Positions 11,751 to 23,885 of a stretch of DNA of 64,000 nucleotides are shown one piece after another. The stretch spans positions 9,424,001 through 9,488,000 of the forward strand of contig JBITNC010000002.1 of NCBI GenBank assembly GCA_050084985.1, given 5' to 3'. A program made the position numbers and the translations under genes. The notes below the pieces were generated by a model. That model was not told the origin of the DNA. It did not search any database and was given only the letters and a program-made list of their open reading frames with translations. This stretch comes from Nageia nagi (taxonomy: Eukaryota > Pinophyta). Position 1 is the stretch's first letter. Each line of letters starts with the position of its first letter.

Positions 11751-13625
11751 TTCCAGAGAAAAGGTGTTCAGCTCATTTTCAGGCCATCAGTTCCAGATAA
11801 TGATTCCTTTTGGCAGGTTTTCTGGGATGAAGCTGAAATTAATCAATTTTTATTACAATAAGCGGTATGTCATGCAGTAGGAGAAGAGGACTCTAAAGTT
11901 TTCCAGGAATAAGACATAATTCAGCTGAATAACAATAAACTCCCTAAAGATTTGATTCCATTCAAAGGATTATTCGATAGAAGTGACCAAGTAAAAAGAA
12001 GGGGTATGAATATAAACCTGGATAACTATAAAGAACATGAAGTTTTTCTAGGTAAGTGATTAAAAATTGGTATATCTAATACTCTGGAACAGATTCAAGA
12101 AATTGTACAGTTATGCAGAACATATGTTGATGTTATTGCTTGGTCTTATGATGATTTAAAGGTTTTTGATAAATCAATGATACAACATACAATCGAGTTG
12201 ATAGATGATGCTAAACCGGTCAGACAAAAACAAAGACCAGTAAACCCCAAGATCGAAGTTGCCATGAAGTAGGAGGTGCTAAAGCTGTACAAGGCTGGGA
12301 TAATTTATCCCATCAAGCATTCCACTTGGGTAGCCAATCTTGTGCCTGTTCGGAAGAAAAATGGCGAGATAAGGTTGTGTGTAGATTTTTGGGGTTTGAA
12401 CAGAGTATCATTGAAGGATCATTACCCCTTACCTCCAATGGAACAAATACTAAATACTGTAGCCGGAGCTGAAAAGTTCTCTTTGATAGACGGTTTCTCT
12501 GGGTACAATTCGATTTGGGTCCGAAATGAAGATCAGTTCAAAATAGCTTTTACAACTAAACGGGGCACATTTGCTTTTCAGAGAATGCCGTTTGGACTAT
12601 CCAATGCAGGGGCTACTTTTCAGAGAGCTATGGATTATGCATTTGGAGAACTGGTAAATAAGAGTCTGTTGGTATACCTTGATGATATTACTATTTTCTC
12701 TCACTACAGAAACATGCATGTTCAACATCTGGAGCAAGCCTTCATCAAATGTAAGAGGTATGGTATATCCCTAAATCCTAAGAAGTCTATCTTCGTAGTA
12801 GATGAGGGTAAATTATTGGGCCATGTCATTTCAAAAGAGGGATGGGCTATTGATCCGGATAGAGTTAAAGCTATAAACGACTTATCTCTCCCGTCTAATA
12901 AGAAGTCTCTGCAATCTTTTCTGGGTCAGATTAACTTTGTCAGAAGATTTATTCAGGATTTCTCAAACATTATCAAACCTATCACTCGGATGCTAAAAAA
13001 AGATACTCCTTTTGTATGGACTGAGGAAGGTAAAGAAGCTTTTCAGAAAATTAAGGTAGCAATTACAAAAGCTCCTGTACTAAGAAATCCAGATTTTAGC
13101 AAAGAATTTATTCTGTATGCATATGGTTCAGATACTAGTGTTGTAGTCATTTTAACCCAGAAGTACGAAAGAAATGAAGAATATCCAATCACATTTTTCA
13201 GCCAGACTATGAACAGTTGTGAGGAAAAATACACTTTCATTGAAAAACAGGTCCTAGCTATTGTGAAACCACTCGGCAAGTTAAAATATTATATTGCTTA
13301 GAGCAGGATTTTGATTTTAACTATACACTCAGATGTTAGGTCTTATGTTATGCAGGGAGAATTGGGAGAAGGAAGACCCAGGTGGATTTCAAAAATTCTA
13401 AAGTACGATGTGGAAATTCGGCCCACCAAGCTTGTACAAGGAAGAGCACTTTGCGAGCAACTTGCAAAACCTACGACACCGAAAAAGGAGATGGTATGCT
13501 TTGTTGAACAAGAAACCCCGAAATCCATACCCAGAGATACGACAAAGGATTGGATGGAGCAATTAAGCAAATATTTTGAGACCGAAAAACTACCAGAAAA
13601 CATGAATGCATCCCAAAGAAGGTGA
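11751..13625 (+). pseudogene. Gypsy reverse transcriptase and Ty3-type RNase H
   Basis: The RT core is at about 12276-12800, with WVANLVPVRKKNGEIRLCVDF, MPFGLSNAGATFQRAMD and the active site YLDDITIFS. The connection and RNase H follow (FVWTEEGKEAFQKIK, then YGSDTSVVVILTQ, where the first catalytic region is altered), ending near VQGRALCEQLA. In-frame stops lie near 11859, 11907, 12057, 12270, 13299 and 13623. RT and RNase H copy the element RNA into DNA. No frameshift is seen. Confidence 0.88.
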
Positions 13626-14813
13626 TTCATGATACACGCCCAGAATTACACAGAGATAGATCAGATACTTTATAGGAGAAATCACGATGGCATTTTGCTA
13701 AGATGTGTACCGATGACAAAGTCAGTTAAGCTCATTGAAGAGTTTCATTCCAGAGAGTCTGGAGGTCATTACTCCGGATACACGATAGTGGGTAAGATCA
13801 TTCAGGTGGGATATTACTGGCCCACTATGTTCAAGGAGGCTTTTGAAAAGGCACAAAATTGTGAGAAGTGTCAGAGGTATGTGGGAAGAAAGAGATATGC
13901 GCCATTACCATTGGAACCAATCCAAGTAGAAGAGCCCTTCCAATAGTGGGGGTTGGATTTTATCGGAGTCATCAATCCAAACTCCTCTTCCAGACATAAA
14001 TTCATCCTTACTACTATAGACTTTTTTACCAAATGGGTGGAAGCAGAGGCCGTAAAAGAGGCAAGTCAGAAGACTATTCTGAGATTTGTGGAAAAGTTAA
14101 TTACCAGGTATGGTGTTCCTGAAACGATAATCTCAGATAATGGTTTGGCTTTCATAGGAGCTGAGGTTATTGATTTTGCTATGAGATTAGGTATCTATTG
14201 GAAAACTTCCTCAAATTATTACCCCCAGGGTAATGGTTTGGCTGAGTCCACAAACAAAAATTTGATTCAGATTCTCAAAAGAACAGTGGAGGATAATCCC
14301 CAGACTTGGCACGAAAAGCTCAATTGGGCATTGTGGGTAGATAGGATCACAGTAAAGTCATCCATTAAAACCAACCCATATACATTGGTATACGGTAAAA
14401 GGGCGGTATTACCAAGTCATTTTGAGCTTTCGGTTTTAAAAGTTTTGCAGGAATATGGTGAGGATTTTGAATCTCTCGAGGTTCAGATGAATGAACTGTT
14501 GCATCTAGAAGAGCTCTGGAATCAATCATATCAAGACCTCCGGAGAAGAAATAAAATAGTAAAAAGATGGTTTGATGGTCGAAAATCAACTTCGAATACT
14601 TTCAGAGAAGGAGATTTAGTATTGAAATGGGATGAGGATAGAGCTAAACCAGGGAAACACAAAAAATTTGAGTCCATGTGGTCCGGACCCTATGTAGTAG
14701 CTAAATGCATTGGGAAAAATGCCTTTAAGCTAGCTAAATTAAATGGGTGCAAATTGTCGATTTCAGTTAATGGACAGCACCTAAAGTGATACAAGAACGT
14801 AAGCGCGGGATAG
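13626..14813 (+). pseudogene. Gypsy integrase
   Basis: A zinc-binding H2C2 domain is at about 13750-13900 (H in EEFHSRESGGHYSG, CEKCQRY). The catalytic core at about 13953-14300 has DD-E residues in TTIDFFTKW, IISDNG and NGLAEST. The C-terminal part has KWDEDRAKPGKHKKFESMWSGPY-like spacing. A TAG at 13944 interrupts FQ-WGLDF, and the TGA at 14787 lies where related proteins read HLKRY, so the ancestral end is probably the TAG near 14811. No chromodomain is seen, as expected for Tat rather than chromovirus elements. Confidence 0.88.
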
Positions 14814-15312
14814 TGATTATTTTTGAAAATATATATATATATATATATGTTTTGTACACATATTGTAAATAGTGTGCCATTTGTATTTATTTCAAGTTGT
14901 CGTTATGGTTGTCAGTTATTTATTAGTAACTTAGTGGTAGTTGTACTTTTGCACCGACATAATTGAAGTTTCTAAAAGGGTATGGAAAATCAAATCTCGA
15001 AGTTCCCAAAAGAGCACATAATATCAAATCGATTATTAATGCTACTATCAGTGAGGATAGCGTGCGTGTTCCAAGAGATTGTGCATCAATCAAAGAAAGG
15101 AGTTATAAAAGGATAAAGAGCACTACTCGCCAAAATACCTAATTCCAGAATTCATAAGAAGTATTCGCTTACAAATTTGTGAAACTAGTATCTACTGCAC
15201 ATTGCCAGGAGCCATGGAATATAGCGGAAGAATCCAAGTAAAGCAAAGTGTTGGTTAGGGGTGACAGAAGTGAGACAAGAAGAGTTGATAAGTGCAGCAC
15301 AAGCAAACAGAA
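14814..15312 (+). other. Spacer between pol and third ORF
   Basis: About 0.5 kb without an open frame. It includes an (AT)n microsatellite at about 14829-14849. No LTR, promoter or splice signal can be named with confidence. A separate transcript or splicing would be needed to express the downstream ORF. Confidence 0.4.
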
Positions 15313-18300
15313 ATGAGCTCAGGATCATTGGTAAAGATAGCAAGGAAAATAATGGACTCCATGGATTTATTGTGGGATACTGAAATTACAGCTCGAAACA
15401 AGAACCCCAAGGGTACAACTGAAGGTAAGTGCCCAAACTTCAGTTTTAATCATATAGCACATTCACCAATGGGGTCGGGTCTCATGTATTTCATCCCCCA
15501 TAGATGCTTTCCTACTCCGAAGTTGATAGAGTTTATAAAGGGGGCATTTGATCCTGCAACCAGGATAGTCAGAGACTTGTAAGGTAGAACTATCTTAAAT
15601 TTGGATTCCATTTCAATAGCAAAGGCTTTTAATCCACCCTCCCCTATGCGCTCCCTTGTGCACATTGATTGGTATATGACCCCCAGTTCCAATTTGAGAG
15701 CAAATATCATGACCTGGCTAAATAAAAATGCAGCTGGGACTATAAAGTTTATGGAGTTCCCTAGTTCTGAGCTCCCGCTCTCCAATTTTTCTACACATCT
15801 GCAATTATTATTATCCATGTTGGCCATAGCAGCGAGCGAAGAGATAAATAGGTATGTCTCGCCATCAAAATTAGCTATTGCATACCAGATTTCCCATCCA
15901 AACTCTCCTACAATGTATGACTGGGCCATTGCACTTTCAGATGGAATATCTGAGCAGTTAGAAAAGATTAGTGAGGGATTTCATTTTTCGTATGTGTCAC
16001 ACATTATTTGGATGATGATTCATCAGAATGTCGATGTTTTAAAAAATTTAACCTTGGTTCGGACTGATGAAAGAGGGTCTCAGAAGCCAGTGGACCAATG
16101 GACTGAGGAGGTGAGGTCTTCAGCAGATTACTACCTTTTTGTAGAAACCTTTTGGTTCCTGCAATGAAGTTATTTACCCCCGCAGTTCCAAGATTATTAA
16201 CAACTTCTAAGCTTTACCTTCGGATGCCACATGGAGAGACCGGGGACTAGTTCTTCACAGAGGAGGGGACTTTCATCAGGCTTTATGGGTTTTCTAGGGC
16301 TCCTTTCTTACTATCGGTCCATGTAACGGATTGGGTTTTCAGCATGGAATACGCCAGATAAATGGATTATATAGATTCTAAATACGGAGCTGCAACAAAG
16401 AAGAGGATAGTTTATGCCCTTCCTCATAAAGTGCATGACTTGGTGCTTCAAAGCAGGGGAGCAAATGAACAATTGAAAGGTAAATTATTGAATTTAAAAT
16501 TGAAAGAACTTAGTCAGTATTTGCTATATGATCCGGAGGATATCTTTGGCAAGAGGTTGAGGGGCCAGCCCAACCCCCCGAGTTTCAAAGTTGAATCCAG
16601 GCGGGAGCTTCTTAAATGGTGAAACCTGGAACATGAAGATAAGGTAATGCCCACTACCTTGATTATTAAAGATTTATTGCCATTGTGGTTGAGTTTTTAC
16701 AGTAAAAAGACAAATTTTGACCCAAGAACAGACTCCATCTCCAAAAAGTCTTTGAAAACCTTAAGAGATCAAAGATGGAGTGAAGAAAAAATAGCCGCCT
16801 TCACTCAATACCGGATTGAGTCTAGAAATCGGAATACCCCTCTAGATTCTGATTTAGATGAGAAATTTGAGGAGATGTGGAGAATGGAACATCCTACAGA
16901 CGTCCCTGCAAGCGAAGGTTCGGATGATAGTGATGAGGAGGGAGAGCAGGAACCTGCAATGTCCCAAGCATCAGCTTAGGAGGAGCGACCCGAGGGAGGA
17001 ACCAGGGAGGTTTCCATGGAAACAGTAGCTAGGAGGCCTAGGAAGGTGTATACTGTTAAAAGAAAAGTACAAAAGGAGATGGCACCGCTCCCACCACCGC
17101 CAAAGAGAAGAAGAAGGAGCCCTACTCCATCAGGTACGCTCTCTACTCCCTCTTCCCCTATTTCTGTTACTCCTACTCTGTCTATTCCTACCACGTCTAT
17201 TTACATTCCAAGTTCACTTCCACAAATTCCAGCAGTCATTCCAGCTTCACCCACCCAATATCTCATAACACCACCACCGCCTATTCAATGGCAAAGCTCC
17301 CTTCCCCTGACATCTAGCTCACAAGTTCCCCCCATCACTAGCATCACCACAATACTGTCATCACCTTCGCCATCTCCACCTCCATCATCTTCTCCTCCAT
17401 CCATTCTAGCTCTTCCTACCGTGGATCCATCCGACAGTGGTGTCCTCGGGCCCAGTCAAGCTAGCCCTGTTACACCAGCATAGCAGATCGTGGCCTCCTC
17501 CTCTCAGGAGTTGAGCATTGGATCTCCATTCATTATGATATCTGAGCAACAAGTATTTGTGGACGGCATCATGCAATAGTACCAACAGATGAAACAGGGA
17601 TGAGATGCATGGATGCAGAAGCAAGTCAAGAAGCTCCCAGTTCTGGATAATCCGGTAAGGCTCTGAACTTCAATGGATCCGAAGCATAAGGTGCTTAAGA
17701 TGGCTATTGCCCAAGAAACCCAAGAAGGATAAAGTGATCTCTCCTCCATGAACACTCGGGTAAAAATCGACACACAAAGCATATCCCGGAGTGACAAAAA
17801 TGAGCTCTTGCAAACTGCAGTAGACCTCAATATATCAGAGCTGACAAAATTGGAGGTCAAGTACAATAAGCTGCAAAAGGCCCATGAAGCTATGAAGCAA
17901 CAGTTAGACACTCATAAATTAAAATTGAAAGCTGCTGAAAATAATATATCAATTTTGAAGGCTAGTTTAGCAGCGGCCCCAATAGCAAACACTTTGAGCC
18001 AGAAAGGTGCCATCATAACTCAAAGAGATGCTGAGATAGCGGCCAGAGTAGCAGAGATTGGCAGTTTGAACACCAACATAGTGCAACTCCAATCCAGTAT
18101 GAATGTAAATAAGGTAGACAAATCCTTTTGTTAAATATAAAGAAATGATTTTGGGAGCTGAGGGTGCAGGAAATCAAAGATTTGATTCATCTGAGAGACC
18201 ATGTAGAATCATGTTTATCAGAGCTCAAAAGACTCGAGGTTGAGGTCACCAGATGCGAGAATATTTTGAATCCCATCTTAGAATAGGCTAAGTAAGCAAA

Positions 18301-18805
18301 TAAGATGCTAAATAGCCTCTCAAATGAAAAGCTACGGGCTTATAATGTCGATGATCGAGTGGAGCTCATGACAGTAATTGACTACCCAATGAGGGGGAAA
18401 TGGGTTTGTCAGGAGATCAAGAGTAATATCCCGCACCGAACATAAGAAATGGAAAGCATGAAGTCAGAGATTTAGGGGTTAAATACATCCAGAGTCCCAG
18501 AGTTATGGAGAAGCGATGGCTCGCTTGTCCCTGAAGTTAAGTTTTTGAGTGGTCTACAGAGCAAGATTGAAAGCACTAATGACATTGATATGCTCCTGGT
18601 TTCATTCGATGAAACCAATTTGATAAAATTCTTTGATTCTTTGGTAGATGGCAGCTTTCGCATTCAACAATTGTTGAGAAAATATGCTCATGTGTCTTAT
18701 GAAATTTTGAACACTACAGCTTTAGCCCATGCAAGGCTAAAGGATTTTTTCAGGATCCTCGCAGACTGGAGTAAGGTTCAGCAACTCCTGAGTATGCAGA
18801 ATTGA
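15313..18805 (+). pseudogene. Third ORF region of gypsy element, function unknown
   Basis: Long coding-like region after integrase, on the same strand. 15313-16167 reads in one phase with a single stop (15583); 16362-18134 in a second; 18150-18805 in a third, so there are at least two shifts plus stops. The N-terminal third is globular with many aromatic and hydrophobic residues. Next come an acidic tail (GSDDSDEEGEQE), a basic patch PPPPKRRRRSP that could be a nuclear signal, a long Pro/Ser/Thr-rich stretch (about 17090-17480) and a coiled coil (about 17780-18130). There is no membrane segment or signal peptide, so an envelope role is not supported. Extra ORFs in this position are known in plant Tat and Athila elements, but I cannot match this one. 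Confidence 0.65.
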
Positions 18806-18949
18806 AGTCTGATTCTTTGATTCATTCAAATAAGATTCTGGGTTCTAAAATTTCTTGGTAAATTGGTGAAATTTTCCCATAGATGTCGCCAAAATGTATA
18901 TTAATACATAATCACTACTCCAACTTTTTTGAAAGTATGATCACTTCTG

Positions 18950-20060
18950 GAGGTGACTTAAGCTAAGCATAATCACAATGGGTTTAAGAACCATTTTCGA
19001 AAATGATTACCATTATGAAAGAAGAAAAGCCCCTCGAGGTTAACGTTGAGTAACTCGGGTTCCAGAAGAGATGACGTCAGTGATTTCGGGCCTTAACCCA
19101 AAACTGAATCCCGAAAGTGATGAGGTCAGCGAAGAGTGATCAAATAGTCAGAGCTGGTGAGTAAAACATTCCGGAGGTATGAAGATGATGCCACAGGGAG
19201 GACGATGTTCATAATTTTGAATGAAACTGGGTTCTGGAAGTGATGACATCAGCAAGGGGAATTAATAAGCTGGAGTCAGTAAATAAAACATTCCAGAATG
19301 AAATGACGACATCACAGAAGAAGGGCTAGAGCTCAATTGTGAAAAAGCCCAGGTTCCGAAGAAAGTGAGTAAAACATTCCGAAAGTATGAAGATGACATC
19401 ACGGGGAGGATGATGTTCACAATTTTGAATGAAACCGGGTCCTGAAAGTGATGAGGTCAGCAAGAGATAATCGAAGAAGTCGAAGCCCGAAAGTTAAGTG
19501 TTCCAGAAGTAAAGCATTCTGGAATAAGATGATGACATCACAGAGGATAAGATAGTCACATTTTGGTAAAGACTGGGTTCCAGAGATGATGATGTCAGCA
19601 AGGGGTGATTAAAAGGCCAGAGTCAGTAGATAAAGCATTCTGGAATGAAATGATAAAAGCTCAATTATGGAAAAGCTCAGGTTTCAGAGAAAGTGAGTAG
19701 ATCATTCTAGAAGTATGAAGATGATGTCACGGGTAGGACAATGTTCACATTTTTGAATGAAATCGGGTCCCAAAAGTGATGAGGTCAACAAGAAGTGATC
19801 GGATAGCTGGAGCCAGTGAGTAAAATTTTCCAGAAGTATGAAGATGATGTCACAGGGAGAATGATGTTCACATTTTTGAATGAAACTGGGTCCCAGAAGT
19901 GATGACATCAGCAAGGAGTGATCAAATAGCCAGAGCCAATGAATAGAGCATTCTAGAATGTAGAGATGAGAACAGCAAAGAGAGATCAAATAGCCGGAGC
20001 TAGTAAATAGAATATCCCAGAAGAGACAAGGATAGCAAGAAGTCAGATCACAGTCATCAA
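18950..20060 (+). repeat. Tandem subrepeats before the gypsy 3' LTR core
   Basis: About six to seven degenerate copies of a unit of roughly 110-130 bp. Landmarks are ATTCC(G/A)GAA, TATGAAGATGA, TCACAGGGAGGA, GATGTTCACATTTTTGAATG, CTGGGTCC and GTGATGA(G/C)(G/A)TCA. Clear units start near 19170, 19375, 19500, 19690 and 19815. Many contain TGACATCA or TGATGTCA, and one a perfect TGACGTCA (about 19071). Such variable arrays are characteristic of the region before the 3' LTR in Tat elements. Here they may instead be part of U3. Confidence 0.75.
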
Positions 20061-20145
20061 GAAGCCGTACCATCTATAATCTGCCCAGTTTTGTAATATT
20101 CTACCAAGTGGCATATGTAGGTAGTATCAGTTAAAAGAAGGCTAG

Positions 20146-20806
20146 AATCTTGAAGCCATTTTGTAAACATTTCTGTTCTGTAATTCTTGTAACTGTTGTT
20201 GCTTCAGTATAAGTATATGAAAATAAAGTGAAAGAAGGGTCGGAAGCCCTAGTATTGCTCTTTACATTTATTCTCGTAGATCTGTATTTTTTATCAGTAA
20301 TATGATACCATCTTGACCTTTCTTGTCTAGCACTCGTAATTATCATTCTTAATTTGGTTACATCGTGGCAGCTTAGCTTGTTTCCTGAATGGTAATCGTG
20401 AGCTGCTAGTATAACTGTGTCTGCTACATGGTAGAGTAAAGCTGGGAAACTATTAGAGAGTGAGAGCTTGTACAGTAGCTGCTACACTAGATTCAGACCA
20501 AGGTTTCACACACTGTGAAAGCCCATGCTGAACTAGTGATCCACCTTTGCTTTCTCTCTTATTACCCTAAGCCTTTTGCTTAAATTCCTTGCACTCTACT
20601 CCTTTTTATTTTCTTTCCTGTTACTCTAAGCCTTTTGCTTAAATTCCTCGCACTCTACTCTTTTATTTTCTTTCCTGTTACTTCTCCTACACCCAATGTA
20701 TAAGGAACCGACCTTCTTCGGAGATCAGACTATCACCATAGTCTGTTCTTGATTTACTTTGGTTAAGATTGTTCGCAGCGCATATATTACACAATCCTAA
20801 TCAACA
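20146..20806 (+). repeat. Gypsy 3' LTR, portion shared with both left copies
   Basis: From atcttgaagcc to CCTAATCAACA this matches the inverted and direct copies at 7511-8788. The true LTR very likely starts further left (U3), but a TG start and polypurine tract are not obvious. tgtcgcc near 18882 is one weak candidate. The position 20146 may be the RNA start (R), because the left copies end there. Confidence 0.8.
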
Positions 20807-20849
20807 CTAGTCTTGGACCTTGAGGATTAGAGTAGGTCTAAATCCTTCA
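20807..20849 (+). repeat. Gypsy target duplication and end of copia 5' LTR
   Basis: CTAGT (20807-20811) is the right target duplication of the gypsy element. From 20812 the copia LTR resumes (cttggacc...ccttca) and matches the 3' LTR end at 30680-30717. Confidence 0.88.
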
Positions 20850-20851
20850 AT

Positions 20852-20863
20852 TGGTATCAGAGC
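20852..20863 (+). promoter_or_regulatory. Copia primer binding site
   Basis: TGGTATCAGAGC follows the 5' LTR end by two bases. It is the standard complement to the 3' end of initiator methionine tRNA used by most plant copia elements. Confidence 0.9.
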
Positions 20864-23800
20864 TTGGTGTGGAAGCCCTTCTTCTTGGTGTGGAAGCTCT
20901 TATTCCTTCAATTTTAAGGTCTTGGTGAGGTAAATTCCAAGAGAAGGTATAAATTTCCTCCTCCTTTGGTTATCTTATGGATTATTTCATTTTGATACTA
21001 ACATTCTTTTATGATTATGTTAGTTCAACTCTTAGCAAACATTACCTCAATAACATAATATATTATTGCTCATTTTGTTTGTTCTACTAACAATCTTTTA
21101 TGTTAAGTGATTGGGCAATAATACATTATGCAAAATTTGCAATTTGTATACTAACATTTTTTTTTGATTAGTTGCAATATTGCTATTATTTTCTTTTACA
21201 TACCTTTTATTCCTTTGGTATTAAGAGGTCTTTATATGATCAAAATGGCAATGCAAGCAATTTTTTTTTACACTAACTTCTTATGTTAGTAGCATTGTTA
21301 GTAAAAAGAGTTTAAAACATTGAACTAATTCCTAGTTAAAGTGGTAGCATTGTTAGTAGCCTTGATTTTCTACCTTATAAAACTATAAGGAGGTTATTAT
21401 TTTTTAAAGGGGAGCAAGAGTGGATTTTTTTTAGTGTCTTTATTATTAAAATCATTTTTTGGGAGGAATACAATATTAATTTTGTAAACATTGTTGAACA
21501 ACGCTATATAGTATTCTATATGTATTTTATCTGTGTCTCCCATAAAATGCCTGTGGTAAAATAAATTCACAGATCTTTTGTATAAGGCATACGCAACCAA
21601 ATATTTGAAAAAAAAATTTAATACCTACCTATAAGACTTTGCTTAAATTTCAATTAAATACCTTCATTTTATTTGTCATTCTAAGTCTGTGAGATTTATG
21701 AATAAATGAAGTACAATTTTTAAAGAATTGTTTGACAGACTACCTCGTCGAACTATAGTCTTATGGATTGCAATGGTGGCTCCTCTCGTAGTAGCCTTTG
21801 TCACACGACTGCCTCCACTTCGACGTCCCTATATGCAAAATGTGGAAGCGTAGGGAAGGCACATGAATTGTTTGACACAAAGCATGATGCAGATAGAGTT
21901 TCATGGACTACAATGATTACAGGCAATGCACAAAATGGAACGTTGAAAGGCACATGAATTATTTGATAAGATGCAGATAGAGTTTCATGGACTGCCATGA
22001 TCACAAGATATGAACAAAATGAATACATTGAAAGGAATGGAGCGAACGATGTCTGCAACATTCCGTCTAGGGAGGTAGTCTTCCCTGGCACCGGATACGG
22101 AGCAAGAGAGGGAGGAGGCAGAGGAGATGAGGGTGAGGATGGATGTGACGGTGTAGCTATTGTATATGGCCAACCTCACAAGTAGCTCCACTTCCAGTTT
22201 AAGAGTACCTTTGATCAGTTTATGGGTCTTTCTTTTGGGATCCTGAGGCATATAATACCTCCTCCACCTTACCTATTCGATGGAAAATGATTCCGCCACA
22301 TCCCATGTCTTTGTTTTGGTGGCTGTAGTGGTCGTGCATGCCTGTTGCACCTTCTCCCTCCCTTCATGGCCCTCTAATATTAACAGGGGTAGAAATAGAT
22401 GGTCGTAAAGCCACCTTCACCTCCTTCTCTCTATCTAAATGGGTGTTTAAAATATGCAATGCACATACTGCTTATGGCAAAGACACTTATCATCTTCTCC
22501 TCCCTCGTATCTTCGTGGCTAGGATGGTTAACTACCGTCTGGCTGCCCCATGTGCCTTACCGCCTCCACCACCCTTCTACTCACTTTGGTCTCCCCTACC
22601 GCCTCCACCCAGCCTCTCAACCTCCATGCAGCTTAAAACATGGCCACCTTTCCATATTTTTCAACAATAGTTGTTGAGCCTTAATTTTTTTACCAACTAC
22701 AAAGGGATTTGATTTTTTATGTCTATGTATAAATTAAACATTTAAGGGATTTTTCCTAAAAACATATGCTATTTTTAAGTACACAAAGGCAATATTTACC
22801 TAAAATGCATACTTCAAAGACCACTTTTTTAGGGATAACACATTAAGTGAAAAGGAGGGAGGAACCATACTTAAAAGAAATTTTTTTTAGCATCCAAGTT
22901 TTAAAACTTTAAGTAAAAAAGGGGGGAATTTGTGTAATTTCTTACTTAAATCTTTATCTAGATGGATCTTGCATGCTAAATTTATAATGCATGCTTCTTA
23001 ACCTTGTTAGGAATAAAGCATGCTTAGTACTTCAAATTTTAAGTTAAATAATGTATGATGCATGGTTATTACTTAATTTTAAGTCATGGAATAATACATG
23101 TTTAAGTTATGGATTAATGCTAAGTAGGACTTAACCTTTTTAAAAATTCATTATTTATGAACTTGAGCAAAGTATGCGAAATGTAAAAAGTCCTTTAGGG
23201 GTTAGTACAAAACCCATTGGACTCTTAAAGTTTCAAGTTCGTGTGAATGATGTATTTTTACTTTACTTTATATTTTTGCACAATTGCTTTATACTTGTAA
23301 AATGAAAAATATTAAAAGTAACCCCTAAAATGAACACATCCGCACGTATTTTTCCACAACATGACTTGTTTGGGGAGCCACGAGGTGAGAACAAGGAAGA
23401 TTGGAGCCTTTTTAGTCCGAAGAACCAAGTGGTGGTAAGTCCATCTTAATTACCCCTAAGACCTCTGTTGGATTGGACATAACTCTATTAGGTGGAAAAG
23501 CATGTGTGTAGTGATACCACATGTTCGCACGTCCATTCAGGGATTATCCTGATAACCTAGGAGGAAAACTGAAAACCTTAAAAAGATAATTAAAATGGCC
23601 AATCCAAGATACGTTGGATCCTTGGAAAATAGTTGGTACTTCTCCCTGTGAGAGTATATTACTGACCAAGGTGAACTGGTTGAGGACTGGTAGTACCTGG
23701 GCTCCACCTTGCAGGCATCCAGGTGAAGGCCTAATTCTATACAAGAAAACAACCTCAAATTTATCCTTCTACGGATTGTGGTTTATAAGTTTGCACATAT

Positions 23801-23885
23801 GGGACATGTTTACTTATGTTTGATTTGTATAGATGGTAAATTGTAAAAATTTACATTCTTATTGCATGTTTACTTTTTTGTAGCA
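20864..23885 (+). other. Unusually long copia leader
   Basis: About 3 kb between primer site and gag, where most copia elements have only a few hundred bases. It is AT-rich and non-coding apart from the PPR-like piece at about 21720-22060. The stretch 22060-22680 has higher GC and short open frames but no recognised domain. The leader may hold older captured or inserted sequence. Confidence 0.55.
21720..22060 (+). pseudogene. Captured PPR (pentatricopeptide repeat) gene fragment
   Basis: Translated pieces match plant PLS-type PPR repeats: LFDRLPRRTIVLW near 21729, then SLYAKCGSVGKAHELFD (about 21820-21880) followed by DRVSWTTMITGNAQNG (about 21893-21940). A second degenerate copy of the last block, ADRVSWTAMITRYEQNEY, is at about 21970-22030. 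Frames change between blocks. PPR proteins bind organellar RNA; this scrap cannot do so. It lies inside the copia leader, so it is probably a transduplicated host fragment. Confidence 0.75.

Larger units (their letters stand above)
7511..20806 (+). mobile_element. Ty3/gypsy Tat-type element with inverted LTR end
   Basis: A 13.3 kb insertion in the copia 5' LTR, flanked by CTAGT duplications. Order: inverted partial LTR (7511-8170), direct partial LTR (8171-8788), leader, gag, protease, an extra RNase H, reverse transcriptase, Ty3-type RNase H, integrase, a third ORF region (15313-18805), tandem subrepeats (18950-20060) and the 3' LTR ending at 20806. The dual RNase H and the 3' tandem repeats are known traits of the plant Tat branch. 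The left end is abnormal because both termini are LTR right (U5) ends. Many stop codons make it non-functional. Confidence 0.9.

Noticed and set aside
15450-15929. 159-codon open frame on the minus strand
   Set aside because: It is antisense to the third ORF of the gypsy element, which has longer coding-like structure. No motif is seen in the minus frame.
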